DNA of 64,000 nt from Talaromyces rugulosus (lineage: Eukaryota; Ascomycota; Eurotiomycetes; Eurotiales; Trichocomaceae), in assembly GCF_013368755.1 (NCBI RefSeq), contig NC_049563.1, positions 3,906,001 to 3,970,000 on the forward strand, given 5' to 3'. Each line of letters opens with the position of its first letter. Position 1 is the stretch's first letter. A program made the position numbers and the translations under genes. Below are positions 44,329 through 56,431 of this stretch, one piece after another. The notes beneath the pieces are model-generated. The model was given only the letters and a program-made list of their open reading frames with translations, was not told where the DNA came from and made no database searches.

Positions 44329-45138
44329 TTGATTATATATTCTAGTTAGATGATTATTCTCGTGTTTGCTAATAAATTGTTAATATTGAAGATTTCCAAA
44401 GTTTTCAAAAAAAAACAATTGAGGATACTCTCCGTATAACAGTGAATAATTGGTACTACCATTCTTTTAAAAGGACCCAACGAATCAAAGGACGAAGAAC
44501 ATGGTTGACTACAATAGTTACTATTATTAACATTAATAATAAAATTGTACTCCATATGTTTCTCTTTCTCTGATGACGCAGCTGCACCGCCACATTTGCT
44601 GAGGCGGTGATTGGCTCAATCCGTGCAGAGCATTTTTTGCCCCTCTGGACGAGCAAATAGAGGAGTGATTTCGTCATCAAGGATAGTGACCATCAGCTGC
44701 TGACCGGATGATCTGAGAATAATAAAAAAAAAACATCAATCGTCCCCTCATACTGTAAATAATAATGAGTGCCTGACCAGTGACGTCCCGCCGTGCCAAG
44801 CCGAGCCACCCCTCGATCGACAGCCGGAGAATAACAACAATCAATCACCTCTCTTTGCGACGGATACTTTTTACTACTACTAAATATTCTCTTCGATTCT
44901 CAAACCAGTTCGCCACCTTTATTATCCACCTACTCTCTGGCCCTACTCTGTGAACACACATCACACACATCTTCAGACCGTTGATACCCAAGACCCTAGA
45001 CCACATAGCGGAGTCACCGGACCGCTCAGCTTCAAGTCATCCGCCGCCTTCCACTTCTTGGCCTGCACATTTGAATAGTTGAATCCTCTCCTCCGTGCGA
45101 GCGGCCCTTGCTGCGCTCACCTTCAGCTTGCTACCAAC
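44329..45138. other. Intergenic, promoter of the patatin-like gene
   Basis: 810 bp. The left half is AT-rich 3' flank of the oxidase. From about 44840 the plus strand is CT-rich with CACACA and CACATC stretches (44950-44975), consistent with a leader. No gene is seen. Confidence 0.45.
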
Positions 45139-47034
45139 ATGGACAATACACCATTGCGAAGGAAAGATACTACGAAAGGCCCTCCCTTGAGGGTGCTTTC
45201 TCTAGGTTAGTTGTGCAAACGAAACATGATCCTGGTATGGTCAACACAAACTGACTTTTTTTTTTGTCTAGATGGGGGTGGCGTCAGGGGCTACTCGATG
45301 CTAATCCTCCTGCAAGAGTTGATGTACCGGACATACGTCGAATGCGAAGGGCAGGCTCCCCGACGAGATCAAATTCCGAAGCCATGCGACTACTTTGACC
45401 TCATCGTCGGCACGGGCACGGGCGGGTTGATTGCTATTATGCTGGGTCGACTCCGTCTGGACTTGGAAAAATGCAAGGAGATGTACGTGCGCATGACAAA
45501 ACGGGTGTTTGAAACGGACAAGACCATCGCGGGCATCCCGTACCGGTCGACGCTCTTCAAAGCATCGAGGCTGGAAGAGGCAATCCGGCAATGTGTTCGC
45601 GAACATACCATCTACGAGTCTGAGGGGAATGACTACAATGCCAGCACTGCTGAGATTACGAGCCCCGTACACAATATCCCTCAGCGCACTCTCAGTCGTT
45701 CAAGTATAAGTTCCAGCAATACATCGCGCCCACCAGCAACTCCTACGAGCCAAAGGAACTCGATATTTGTCAACGGGTTTCGATTCGGAAATCCCGATGC
45801 TGCGCTGTATGATAACCGCGAATTCCGTACCAAAACGTGAGTACTTTCTAGACTCTTCCCTTTATGTGTTACTCATTTTTGTTTTAGAGCCGTGACTGCC
45901 ATCTACAAAGGCTCAAAAGCAAACGCACCCCCAGTGCTACTACGCTCCTACGACTCGAGAAGAGAACCACCCCCCGAGTTTGAATGCACAATCTGGCAGG
46001 CTGGCCGCGCCACATCGGCTACTGGACTGGCCTTTAAGCCTATCCAGATTGGACAGCACGTGTTTATCGATGAAGGTGCTGGCACGTACAACCCGGCACC
46101 GCTTGCACTCGACGAAGCCGCCATGAACGAATGGCCTGGCCGAGAGGTTGGAGTGTTTGTCAGTGTGGGAACAGGAAAACGCCCCTCGGGGACCAGCCAT
46201 CGTCAACACGAATGGTGGGAGGACTTTGTCGGAGATGCTCTGGGCACGTTTGCTGAAGCGCGGCGACGCCTGATGTCGAAGATTGAGGGCTGCGAGGAGA
46301 TCCACCAAAAAATGCTGAGGGAGCACCTGGCGAAGCGCAACGTGAAGAAAGAAAACTATTACCGATTGAACGTGGAAGTCGGCGTTGGTGAGTTTGGCAT
46401 GAACGAGTGGAATCGACTTGCCGATATCAGCACCAGCACTCGCCGGTATCTTTCCAAAGCAGAAGTTCAGGGTATGACTTTGGATGCTGCATCGAAGATG
46501 GCTCGGATTGAACGGATGCATCGCCGCCTTGCATCGCGCACAGCCAACGCAGAACCCGATGTTGTATCTCCCGTTGCGCCTGCAATCGTCGTGCCGCCAC
46601 CTTCAAACCCGATTGCCATCGAACTTCCAGCCGACGATATTCCTATTGACCATCGGCCTCATAGCTTCAGCTTCAGCAGCAGCATACCCCCTCGCGTTTC
46701 CGATGAGAAGATTGCAATCATGGGGCCTGATGAACTGGCGCCGCAAGACGCAAACGCGATCCGCACATCAGGAGAGTATCGGCCTAGCCCAGTATCTTCC
46801 GGATCACCGCGCCGTAGTGGTGAGCTGGAGACGAATGCTCCCCCACCTCTACCTCCAAAGACACCCATCCCGTATCCAGACGACGGTGGAAGCACTGCAG
46901 GAATCTCGATGCCCCTTCCAGGTGGTCCCCGAATTGCTCAACCGCAGGCACCTTTGAACCACCCTCGTCCGCCATACCCGGATGGGCCACCTGTAGTCAA
47001 TAAACTGCGGAAGCCGACATACAATGTGAGGTGA
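45139..47034 (+). CDS. Patatin-like phospholipase-fold protein with Ser-to-Gly nucleophile position
   Basis: Three exons, 45139-45205, 45272-45836 and 45888-47034, give 592 aa. The oxyanion-hole motif DGGGVRGYSMLILLQEL follows the first intron. Where patatins carry GxSxG, this protein has LIVGTGTGGLIAIMLGRL: the nucleophile Ser position is Gly. The Asp part of the dyad region reads FIDEGAGTYNPAP and keeps Asp but not the DGG form. The domain runs to about residue 375 and is interrupted by a Ser/Thr-rich loop (SRSSISSSNTSRPPATPTS). The C-terminal 200 residues are Pro/Ser-rich and probably disordered (APPPLPPKTPIPYP-type). Related fungal proteins often share GTGTGG, so this may be an ancient non-catalytic or altered branch rather than a fresh mutation. 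Cytosolic; no signal peptide. Confidence 0.85.
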
Positions 47035-48458
47035 TGATTTCCTTCTCGTACTTCCAGCCCGATGCGTGAAATTTGACCTTTGTTCCAAGAGACAAGGACG
47101 CTTTGATGATATGACGATTCCCTTGCATTATTCGGCAGCTTCTTTCCTTCTCTTTCTTGTTTTATCAGTTTTGCATTATGATACCACCGTGTACTTGGAG
47201 GGCTGGTTTTTGTATGGTCAGTAGAAGAAGTAGTAATGACTTTTCATTTTAATAAAGGATGGTGATTCGCTGCAGTGTAGACTAGGCCCAGAACGATCGT
47301 GGCTGGGGCAGGCAAGCCACGCGGGGCCGGCAGGGCGCCACCGGATTGGCTGGTATCTGCAGCGGGGCACGTGGCCCCACAGGCCCGGGTGGCTGGGGCC
47401 CCGAGCGGCCAATCAGCGGGCGGCGGAGACGGGCTGGTACGTCAGCCGTCGCCAAGGCCTTATCGATAGGGTCTCCATGGACACCGTCACCTGCGCTTCT
47501 AGACTGCGAGGAAGGAGCGACCGACCGACTGTTGGGACCACAAGAGTAATAATAGGGGGCAGTCGCCAAGTTGAACAGCTTCATTATTTTCTCTCTCTAA
47601 CAGTCCTGATACTCTCCAATTGCTTCTGGCCTTAATTCTCCCCCTGTGCTGTCAGCTCCTGTTGCGGCACGTCCAGTTACTCGGCACATCCAATTACTTG
47701 CCCGCACCCTGTTGGCGCCTGTCTGAGACTGCATGTGTCTCAGAACTGCACTACTATTATTACCACCACAGCCCGTGCTCAGTTCACTCATCCCTGTCCC
47801 AGTCTCACACAATTCCGGCCTGACTCTGCGTTGTTGCGCTTAATTCTCGAACGCCGTGTCCTCTTATTCTTCCCTCGCATCCAGACTCTCAAACAGCTTC
47901 TGTCTCCCCACATCCGATCAACAACACCTGAGACACAACGCACGAACGGACGATCGAGTCACGAACACAACACAACACGACAGTCAGAAAACTCCCAGTA
48001 CGTTTGGAATTAGGTTAGGCCCCCTGGGACGCTTTCTTTGTTCGATCTGGGTGGAGCATACCTACCTTACCGCTGTGTTGAATGTGCATTACCGCCGACC
48101 GACAGTCGCACTTCAGCGGCAAGACCCCCGTCAGCCAGGCCACCTAATACCTTATTTAACAGGTCCAACACCGGACTGGAATAATCAATACACCTCGAGG
48201 CAACTGGAATTGCACTGATTCCGACTTGACGTTCGCTGTCGCTCCCGCATAGCCCCAACACTCACCACGTCTATCAAACGCCAAACCGACATCGCTGGAG
48301 AACAGAGAATGATTGAGTGACCGCTTTATATATCAAACCCAGAATTCTCCAACGCCTCTGCTATTGCAACAGCGGTGTGGATGACAAGAATTTAGCTGGG
48401 AATTTCATCTTTGTCCCTGGCCACCAAGGGACCAACCGTGAACAGCCTGACCGCTGTC
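47035..48458. promoter_or_regulatory. Upstream region and long leader of the NIPA-like gene
   Basis: 47280-47480 is GC-rich with two CCAAT boxes on opposite strands (ATTGG at 47345, CCAAT at 47409). From about 47570 the sequence becomes CT-rich leader-like and remains without a convincing gene up to the ATG at 48459. A spliced 5' UTR is likely, because several short upstream ATGs occur (for example 47735-48013), but splice sites are not certain. Confidence 0.5.
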
Positions 48459-50964
48459 ATGGATACGACCGCAGCTGCGATGGGCCAAGCCCACGAGCTA
48501 TACTCCCGCGCCAACGCAACGCAGCCTCCTATATACAAGGCAATCGGTATCTCGCTGGCCATTGCTTCCGGCGTTTTTATCGGTGTATCGTTTGTTCTGA
48601 AAAAGACAGGGCTGCTCAAAGCCAACGCCAAGTATAATGAAGAAGCCGGCGAAGGCTACGGGTATCTGAAGAATGCCTGGTGGTGGACTGGGATGACGTT
48701 GATGATCATTGGCGAGATATGCAATTTCGTTGCCTATTGTTTCGTTGATGCCATTTTGGTGACTCCCATGGGCGCCCTCTCAGTTGTCGTTACTACCGTT
48801 TTATCGGCAATCTTTTTGAAGGAGCGGCTGAGCTTCGTCGGAAAAGTCGGATGCTTCAACTGTATTATTGGCGCTGTCATCATTGCCTTGAACGCCCCCG
48901 AACAAGCTTCCGTGAGCGACATCCAGGCAATGCAGCATTATGTGATTGCCCCCGGGTTTTTGACCTATGCCGGCGTCATCATTGCTGGCTGCACATTTGT
49001 TGCTTTCTGGGCAGGCCCCCGATACGGCAAACAGAGCATGTTCGTCTACATTAGTATTTGCAGTCTCATCGGCGGGCTGAGTGTTGTCGCAACCCAGGGC
49101 CTGGGTGCTTCCATCTTGGCCCAAATCCGAGGAGAAGAGCAGTATAAGCATTGGTTCCTTTATGTTCTTTTTTTCTTTGTCGTTGCGTCGTTGCTGACCG
49201 AGATTATTTTTCTCAATGTGAGTTTCCATCAAATTAGATCATGGATTGAGAGCACAGCTGACAGTTGGATTTTAGAAAGCTTTGAATATTTTTAATGCCG
49301 CGCTCGTCACCCCCACTTACTATGTCTTTTTCACCAGTGCAACCATTGTCACATCGGCTGTTTTATTCCAAGGCTTCTCGGGATCGGCCATGTCCATTGT
49401 CACTATTATCATGGGCTTCTTGACCATCTGTTCTGGAGTGGTTTTGCTGCAGCTGTCAAAGTCTGCCAAAGACGTGCCAGATGCGGCCGTCTTCAAAGGT
49501 GACCTGGATCAGATCCGAGAAGTTGGCGAGCAGGAAGCCCCCGAAACCGAGCCCAAGGCGGATGCCTTGCGAGGCACTGCCGCCATACTGCGCCGTATCT
49601 CTACTTCCAGGCAGAAGAGGGAGGAGCAAGAAATCCAACGATACTTCAAGGAGAAACAAGAAGACCAGGCCGGTGAACCAGGCGACAACGAGATAATCGA
49701 ATGGGATGGGATCAGACGACGCAAGACAGTTGTTGGTGACCACCCAACGATGACACCAAGGTCTGCTCGCTCGCTCAAGAGCCCGCGCCCGCCTCTGGGT
49801 ATGTCGTACTTTCCAGACGAGGAGGAGCAGTTCAATCGAACGCCAAGTGGTACCAGCTCTTCGTTCTTTGACGGTGTCCGCAGTCGTGCCTCTACTGCTC
49901 TTCATCCGTCTCAATGGCAGCCCCGAGGAGCCGAGGAGCGGAATGGCCAGAACAGCCCTATGCATCCAGTGGCATTGACAGAAATTGCCGTCGGTAGCAA
50001 AGAGGGCGTTGACACTGCCTATCGTGGCGGTGGTCTAGAGCCCCCTTTCCAGCCGTACACCGGCAGAGAGCGCAGTGATACGCCCAGGTCGATTGTTTGG
50101 GCCGATGAACGGCCGGAATTGTCGCCGAGCAGGAATAGCCACCTAGCAGCTGAAGATGCGTCGGCATCGCGGCGCCAGTTCTCTTTCAGGTCCATGTTTA
50201 GTCGAAGGAAATCTAGCGAGAGCTTGCCGTACGGCCCCGTCAGCCCCAGCCGAGGAATTCTGAAAAACAATGACAGAGGAGCCGCGGGCTCTTCCGAAGT
50301 GAGGCGCGCACTGCGGAATGCCACCGAAGAGGAACGACTGGGCCTGGTTACAGGAGACTCGCGAACAGCAGACAACAGACAACACGATGATTACGACGAT
50401 GAGAAATTCACGCGGTCACCGTCTCCCGAATCGTTCGACTCGACATTGGACGCGGTGGAGGAAGTGCGACGGCAGTTCAAAACACAACGTCCGCACCAGC
50501 CATCGGGATCATCCACTATCTCCACCTCGACATTCCCGGCATACGAAGACACGCACCATCACTACCACTCGGAACTCGACCATCCGCGCGGGTATCTGAC
50601 AGTCCGACGGATTTCGTCGCCGCCGCCTATTGAAGAGGAGGCTGAGAGTCAGCACCACGATCCGTATGTCCCAGGACCGGGCAGATCGCTGCCGCCGATT
50701 CCATCAGCGGAAGAAGACGAGTATGTGCAGATAATGCGTTCGGCCGGCGCTGGCGGACAGAGCCATGGCAATAGCAGTCCTGAGCTCGACGTGACGTCTG
50801 TCACGTCGTCCTCGCGGTCGTCTGCGTCACCTCCATCTGCACGTCGACAGCTGCAGCAGCACCAACGTCCAATTGAAACAAACAGTCGCAGCAACAGCAG
50901 CGGCAGTGAAAGCGGAGGGGTCACCCGAGGGCTAGTTTCTGGCGGCCCAGCAGCTTTTATATAG
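48459..50964 (+). CDS. NIPA/DUF803-family magnesium transporter with long cytosolic tail
   Basis: Exons 48459-49217 and 49276-50964 give 815 aa. Residues about 25-345 hold nine or so membrane helices typical of NIPA proteins: AIGISLAIASGVFIGVSFVL, WWWTGMTLMIIGEICNFVAY, ILVTPMGALSVVVTTVLSAI, FLKERLSFVGKVGCFNCIIG and, after the intron, ALNIFNAALVTPTYYVFFTS. The intron splits the 'FLN/KALNIFNAA' helix. Known role: Mg2+ transport in endosome or plasma membranes; the fold is related to drug/metabolite transporters. The last 465 residues are hydrophilic, Ser/Pro/Arg-rich, with many potential phospho-sites and a C-terminal poly-Ser stretch. The family core is about 350 aa, so the tail more than doubles it. 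The start is the first ATG in the open frame. Confidence 0.88.
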
Positions 50965-51240
50965 ATCTATTATTTTGATGATCTGATGCTTCGAATGACA
51001 TGATATAATACGACTTGACGTGACGAATTTCGTTACACTCGTTGCTTTCGTTACTTTGCTTTAATCGTTGATGAATTGTATGTATATGCACATATACCCG
51101 ATTGCATGTATGAATGGCGCGGATTTTGTGAATAGCGGGCTATTTACCACGCTACCTAGATAGAGAACATTTTTGAATATACTGAACATATCACATATCA
51201 CATATCCCATTATAAATTATAATATATATAACTGGTAGTA
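50965..51240. other. Convergent 3' gap between the NIPA-like and BRCT genes
   Basis: AT-rich tail sequence with ATATATAACT and CATATCACATATC repeats near 51185-51235. It serves as the 3' flank of both genes. Confidence 0.4.
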
Positions 51241-52168
51241 TTATCCAACACCCTTGAACATCCCATACACACTTCTCTGCCCGCTGGAAGCCCCAATCAG
51301 CGCATTTTTGTTATTGTTGTTGCTGCTCTTCTCCAAAGACACTACAAACCTAGCCTCTGACAGTCTCTTCCCAGCCTTGACACTCTCGATAATCCTGTAT
51401 CATTAGATTTTTTTTTTTTGGGCTTTTCTGCTAGTAAAAAGATAGAACTCACCAATCAACACCCACAAACTTCACGCCTTTCCCTTTCCCTGCCGTTGTT
51501 TTGATTTCTTTTTGCATTTTTGCTGCTGATAACCCGCCGCCACCAGTGTAGCGTGCACCTGAAGAAGAAGCACCAGCAGAAGAAAGAGCAGCAGAAGGAG
51601 CAGCGTTAATAACATGCGTCACGCTCCGTCGCGCCAGATTGAGGGATAACGCACCGCCGTTCTCGGCGACAATGTGTCGTAGTTTATGGTCGGAGATGAG
51701 TGGGAAGGTAGAGCCGTTTATGAAGAAGGTTAGTGAGTGGAAGATTTTCTTGCTGTTTTTGTTCTCGGGTTTGATGTCGATGTTTGGGGTCGTTGTTTCT
51801 GGTGTAGTTGTCGAGAAAGGAATATTATCATGTTTTTCCCCGAGAATCTCTGTTTTTGAATTCGGATAGTCGATGATAGACTTGCTCTGCCCGCCCATAT
51901 ACTCCCTAATATCCCCCTTATTCCTCATCTGCTCCTTCTTCTTCTTATCTTTTCCTTCTTGAGGATTTTTAGGTATTTGCATAGAGGATTGTTGCCCGCG
52001 AAACTGCCTCCCCAGCTGAATCGTACGCATGTCGCGATGCGCAGCTGTCTGTCTGGCATGGCTGTAATGCGCACATTCATGGCCTACAGATCCCGTGTTC
52101 CAGGGATCGAAGATGAGGTGATTCCGTGGGAGGGGTGGCTTGGTGTTTTGCCTTGATGGGGCGGGCAT
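51241..52168 (-). CDS. BRCT-domain protein
   Basis: Exons 52168-51453 and 51394-51241 give 289 aa. The N-terminal half is polar and basic, with a short motif FDPWNTGSVGHECAHYS and a Lys-rich run (EGKDKKKKEQMRNKGD). The BRCT domain covers about residues 163-270: KIFHSLTFFINGSTFPLISD, HKLRHIVAENGGALSLNLAR, SVTHVINA, then after a Ser/Ala/Gly loop KFVGVDWIIESVKAGKRLSE. The key Trp (VDWI) spans the splice junction. The layout is like Rev1-type single BRCT domains, but no polymerase domain follows. A nuclear DNA-damage or scaffold role is inferred from the domain only. The C-terminus ends SGQRSVYGMFKGVG. The open frame at the start has a plain ATG at 52168. Confidence 0.8.
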
Positions 52169-53017
52169 TTCTGCCTTGACTTATATCGAAGGGATGTATT
52201 TCTTCCTTGTGTGGTGCGAGAATTGAGTAGGTGGTTGGTAGTTTGCTGGTTATTTGATTATGTTATTGTCGTAATTTTCTTGAAATATCACTTGCATGCA
52301 TGTCTTTGTCGATATTTAATTGTCATGTCAAATGTCAAAGCGCGGATGAAACCGTTGGACGTTGAAAGGTTGAAACATCGGACGACATCGACCGCCAAGA
52401 CACGGCGGCATGTTGTCGTTTTTCCTATCACGGAATCGCCTTTTTTTATTTCTTTTGCCCTATGAATTTGCATTTTTACTACACTACAGATTTCAAAAAT
52501 GGGTTTAGAAAAATTGAAAAAGGCAAACTATTTTAATTCGTTATCATCTCGTCATCTCTTATCAGCTCAACAAATAAAACAACACAAGCTGCTTCGCAAC
52601 AGATGGACTGATGAACGAAAGAATGAGTTCAATCGTAGTCGAATACACACAAAAAAAGCAACAACATCAACAGTAAGACAAAAAAGATTAAAAAAAAAGA
52701 GAAAAAAAAAACATCATAAGAGATTCGTTACATCATGGTCGTTAAAGCGTTGTCAACACAAAATTATGGGAAATCAATAATGCAGACAATCCAAGGCAGT
52801 ACAAGCGTCAATCAATCGCTCATCTGTGCATGATTCATTTTTTGAACCAAACAAAAAAAATCTCTCCGGTACAGGCAAAACAAAGAACGGAGTGGAGAGA
52901 AAGACTGCCTTCTAAGTACCAATGAGAGAAACACCCACACGCAAGACTAGTTCTTAATTAGGGAGACTAGCGTTAGGTCAAACATTAGGCGATTAAGTAA
53001 ATTGGTAATTCTGTTGT
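52169..53017. other. Spacer between the BRCT gene start and the stuA 3' end
   Basis: 850 bp. The right half has A-tracts (52690-52712 and 52850-52860) and AAACAAA strings typical of a minus-strand T-rich 3' UTR for stuA. A Lys-rich frame at 52499-52780 is a product of the A-tracts and is not called. Confidence 0.45.
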
Positions 53018-55090
53018 TCATCGGCGTCGCACCACGCCTCCGGCTGTCACCGGCTGTTGAAGTTGCATAAACGACCCTCCCACGGGGCCACCCAGCGGAG
53101 GCTCCGTGATGGTCTTGCGGCGTTTGCTGTCGTATTCAGCCTCGCGCCCATCAGGTCGACCGACACGGTCGTCCTCGTCATCACGCATGCGTTTTGTAGA
53201 TCCCATAGATCCGTTCATCGACGAATACCCGGAATAATTCGACGGGTAGGGGGCGTTGGCGTTATATGCATCCCCGTTGGGAGTGTTCCTCGTGTCGCTG
53301 ACAATGTTGGACAGACTGCCGGCTGCCACAGCTCGGGGAGGAGTGTTGTTGTAGCCCTGGGGCCACTGCTGAGAAGCAGCGCTCGCAGTGCGAGGAGTCA
53401 TGCGATCCGTTCCGTTTTGATGCGGAGATTCTGAGAGCTGCGAGTGGTCCCCAACTAGTGATCCCACCGAAGGGTTGGTGGTGTATGTGTACGAGTTGCG
53501 AGCGGAATAAGATCCGGCTCCAGTGTCGTGAATATACTCAGGCTCATGTTCCTGCACTGGCTCTCCTTCACTTGGTGTTCCATTGGCAACTTGGCCATTG
53601 GGTTGACCATAGCGGTCGACTTTAGCATCGGTTTCAGGCTCGGACTGAACAATTGAAGGCCGCGCAGACGGCGGGGCCATGTCATTCTTCACGTATGGTT
53701 GGCCATAATTCAGGCTGGGCTGGGCCAGCGGCTGAGTGGCATATTGAGTCTGGGCCGGTGGAGCTGACGAATAGTACGATTTGTTGTCGTAGCTGGGACC
53801 ATTCTGGTATGGCGGCATGCCTTGCATGTTGTTTCCTGGCGGTGTGGTTGCAGGAGTGCTGGGCATCGAGCGATTGTTGCTCAATCCAGTATCAATAGAC
53901 AGCGGCTGAGAAGGCTGAACGTTGGAATTCATATTCTGAGCTCCCCATTCGTAGCTGCTTCCCTGGTTCGGGATGCCAATCAGACTCGATGCACTGGCGG
54001 GTGGAGTGGGAAATGTATGAGCCCGATCAAGTCCAGAGCGGCCATTGGACTGCGGAGGACCCGAAGGAGGCGGAGGCTGCGACAGATGAGAAGGCACAGG
54101 AGTGCCCATGGAGTGGTGGTGGTGTAGAGGGGGCGCCTGAGGGCCCTGCGAGTTCCTCGCACTCTGGCCACCTTCCATCCGGCGTTGTTGCGAGTCATGG
54201 ACCACCATGTTGGTGCGAGGCGTATTCGTGGGGTGATAGAGAAGACCACCGATGTTGTGCACAAAGAGTGGGTACAGTAGGTCGGTGATTTTCTCCTTGT
54301 TGGCGAAATCAAGAGCACGGTCATACGGAATCCTTTTTTATCGTTAACGCTGGCAAATATCTCAGATAATTTAGCAACTTACCAGACACCCTTCAAGTGC
54401 ATAGGACCAATCTTCACAACGTGGCGGACCTTTTCGCTCTTCAAAATACCATCTCGGCGACCTCTTGTCATACCGGCAACATTGAGTAGTTTTGTGCCGT
54501 TAATCATGTGGTTGTCTAACTAATTAGTACAAAATAATATCGAGATAAAAAAGTGGTTACATACCCTCTCGTCTGGCGACGCAGACACCTTTGGCCTCGA
54601 CCTGATAGCACAGGCTGCCTTCGTCTTCCCACAAGGTTGCCGTCACTCGTGGCTTTGCGCCTGGAGGACAGGTTTGGCCGCTGGTATCATGGACTGCAGA
54701 CTGTGGGGAAGACGCGCTTGAGCCGGCGGGATAGCCATGAGGCGTTACCGAGTGAGTGGTCATAGCTGCGACATGTTAGACAGGAAAAAAATTAAGCGCG
54801 GCGCAGGAAAAAAAATTCTTACCTGGTAACGGCAGGATCTGAGTAGGCACCTGGCTGCTGATGGAGCTCGAGGTCGACTGGGTGGTCGGAGCGATGCCAT
54901 TGGAGTACGGGTACGAATAGGTGCTTGGCGTCGAAGGATATCCGGTCGTACCAGGCGGCAAAACGGGGGGTGGCTGCTGGTAATGCGAGTACTGGACGAG
55001 GTTTCCTGCAGTGGCACCATGCGACCCGTAGGTCTGCGGCGAGGAAAAGTGCGACGAATGCACGTCCATGTATGGTTGGGCCTGATTCAT
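53018..55090 (-). CDS. stuA: APSES transcription factor StuA
   Basis: Four exons, 55090-54823, 54765-54565, 54515-54383 and 54332-53018, give 638 aa, close to Aspergillus StuA. It starts [20 protein letters not shown] Gln/Pro/Tyr-rich N-terminus includes [20 protein letters not shown]. The APSES DNA-binding domain covers about residues 128-235 and spans all three splice junctions: [20 protein letters not shown], then [40 protein letters not shown], and [21 protein letters not shown] long Pro/Ser/Asn-rich tail ends in a bipartite nuclear signal ([10 protein letters not shown] and [11 protein letters not shown]). Role: bHLH-like regulator that binds (A/T)CGCG(T/A)N(A/C) and directs conidiophore and cell-pattern development downstream of BrlA/AbaA. 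The leader may hold translational control elements. Confidence 0.95.
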
Positions 55091-55383
55091 GACGCTTTGG
55101 CCGGGAGAATCTGGATGTGAGGAATAGTTTGGATCTGAAAAGGGCTTTTCAGCAGCGTGACGATTGTACCACGGAACGTCAACGGGGTGAACTTGGGTTA
55201 TCGACGGGAGCTCCAGCTTTTCGGTATTGGTGAGTAAGAGGGGGAAAAGATATATTTGGCGCAAAAAGGCAGTTGACAAAAGCCGGCTAAATTTGACGAA
55301 ATGGTCGTGATTTTCGTAAAAAAGGCGAACGCTTAAAAAGCAGGCAATCACGCAGGGTAGAAATGCAAGATGCAAAAGAAACT

Positions 55384-55389
55384 CTACAT
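55384..55389 (-). promoter_or_regulatory. AUG-stop upstream element in the stuA leader
   Basis: On the minus strand the sequence ATG TAG occurs 295 nt before the stuA start codon. It is the only ATG between 55090 and 55389 on that strand. If transcribed, it is a minimal start-stop uORF, a known ribosome-stalling or reinitiation device. A. nidulans stuA is known to be controlled by short leader ORFs. Confidence 0.45.
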
Positions 55390-56026
55390 TCAAAATTTCT
55401 CTTTTTTTGGTTGTTCGTCACAGCAAGCGCTCAATCGAATCCAAACGCTTTGGAAGAACGGTGGGTATCGTTTCTAGTCGTAAGATGTGCGATCCAAGAG
55501 CACAACAGGATTGTTTTTTTCGAGTGCGCGAGTCGGAAGCAGCAACTCTAACCAATAAACCGAGTGAATAACAAAAACACAAAAAAAAAGGACGACGATA
55601 GCAATCGTAGGAATGGTCGTAACGGTCGTGGCGGTCGTGGCAGCGGCGGAACAGGATTCCCGTATTCTGTTGGTCCGAACGAGGGACAAAGCTTTGATAG
55701 GTGAGCAATGCGGTCTAGACGAGAACACACAGCAACGGGGGGAAAAAAAATCAGGCACGGCTATAAAAACAGGAATGAAAAGTCGTCACGGTCTGATCGC
55801 AAGGCACGGCACCGAGTCAATTGGCGGAGGCGGAGCTGCAAGAGGCCTCGGAAGTGGGAGAGGAGCTTCGCAATGCAGCAAGCATGTACGAGGATGCGAT
55901 GCAGTTGGAAGGGGACGGGCAGCAGCAGGCAGGTAGATAGGTAGACAGACAGTGCAGACAGATACAGATCAAGAAATAGACAGAGCCGATCCGGTCACGG
56001 GAATTGGGCGACAGTTATGAAGAGTG

Positions 56027-56027
56027 A

Positions 56028-56062
<35 letters not shown>
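56027..56062. repeat. (GA)n microsatellite
   Basis: An almost pure GA dinucleotide run on the plus strand, CT on the stuA strand, about 940-970 bp upstream of the stuA ATG. It lies within a wider purine-rich tract. Confidence 0.9.
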
Positions 56063-56417
56063 CGTACCGAGCCGGCTTTCTAGAGAAGGCGATACATGGA
56101 AAAGTGGAGGAGGCTGGGGCAGCAAAGAAGCTTCGGCGGGCGGTAAGCCAGCAACGAACGCAAGGCAGATCAGCGATCTCCGATGGGCGAGAAGCGCGCG
56201 CTCAGTGGCAGGCCAGCAACAGACAAGAGCTGCAGAAAGGGATGGAAAGTCAGTCTGTCTCTTCTGAGCGAAGAATTAAAAAAAAACCGTGACAAGCCCC
56301 CTTGGGTGGGAAGGTGCATAAACGACTGGGGGGAGGGGGGAAGAGAAGAGAAGAGAGGAGGTTGTAAAGCGAGAGAAAGAGGCAGAGAAACTCAAAGTGG
56401 GGAGGCGCACGACCGAA

Positions 56418-56431
56418 GGGGGGGGGGGGGG
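56418..56431. repeat. G14 homopolymer
   Basis: Fourteen consecutive G, following other G-runs (GGGGGGAGGGGGG at about 56328-56341). The cluster could form G-quadruplex structure on the plus strand. Confidence 0.85.

Noticed and set aside
52499..52780. Lys/Arg/Thr-rich 93-codon frame
   Set aside because: Product of A-tracts in the 3' flank of stuA; no conserved feature.
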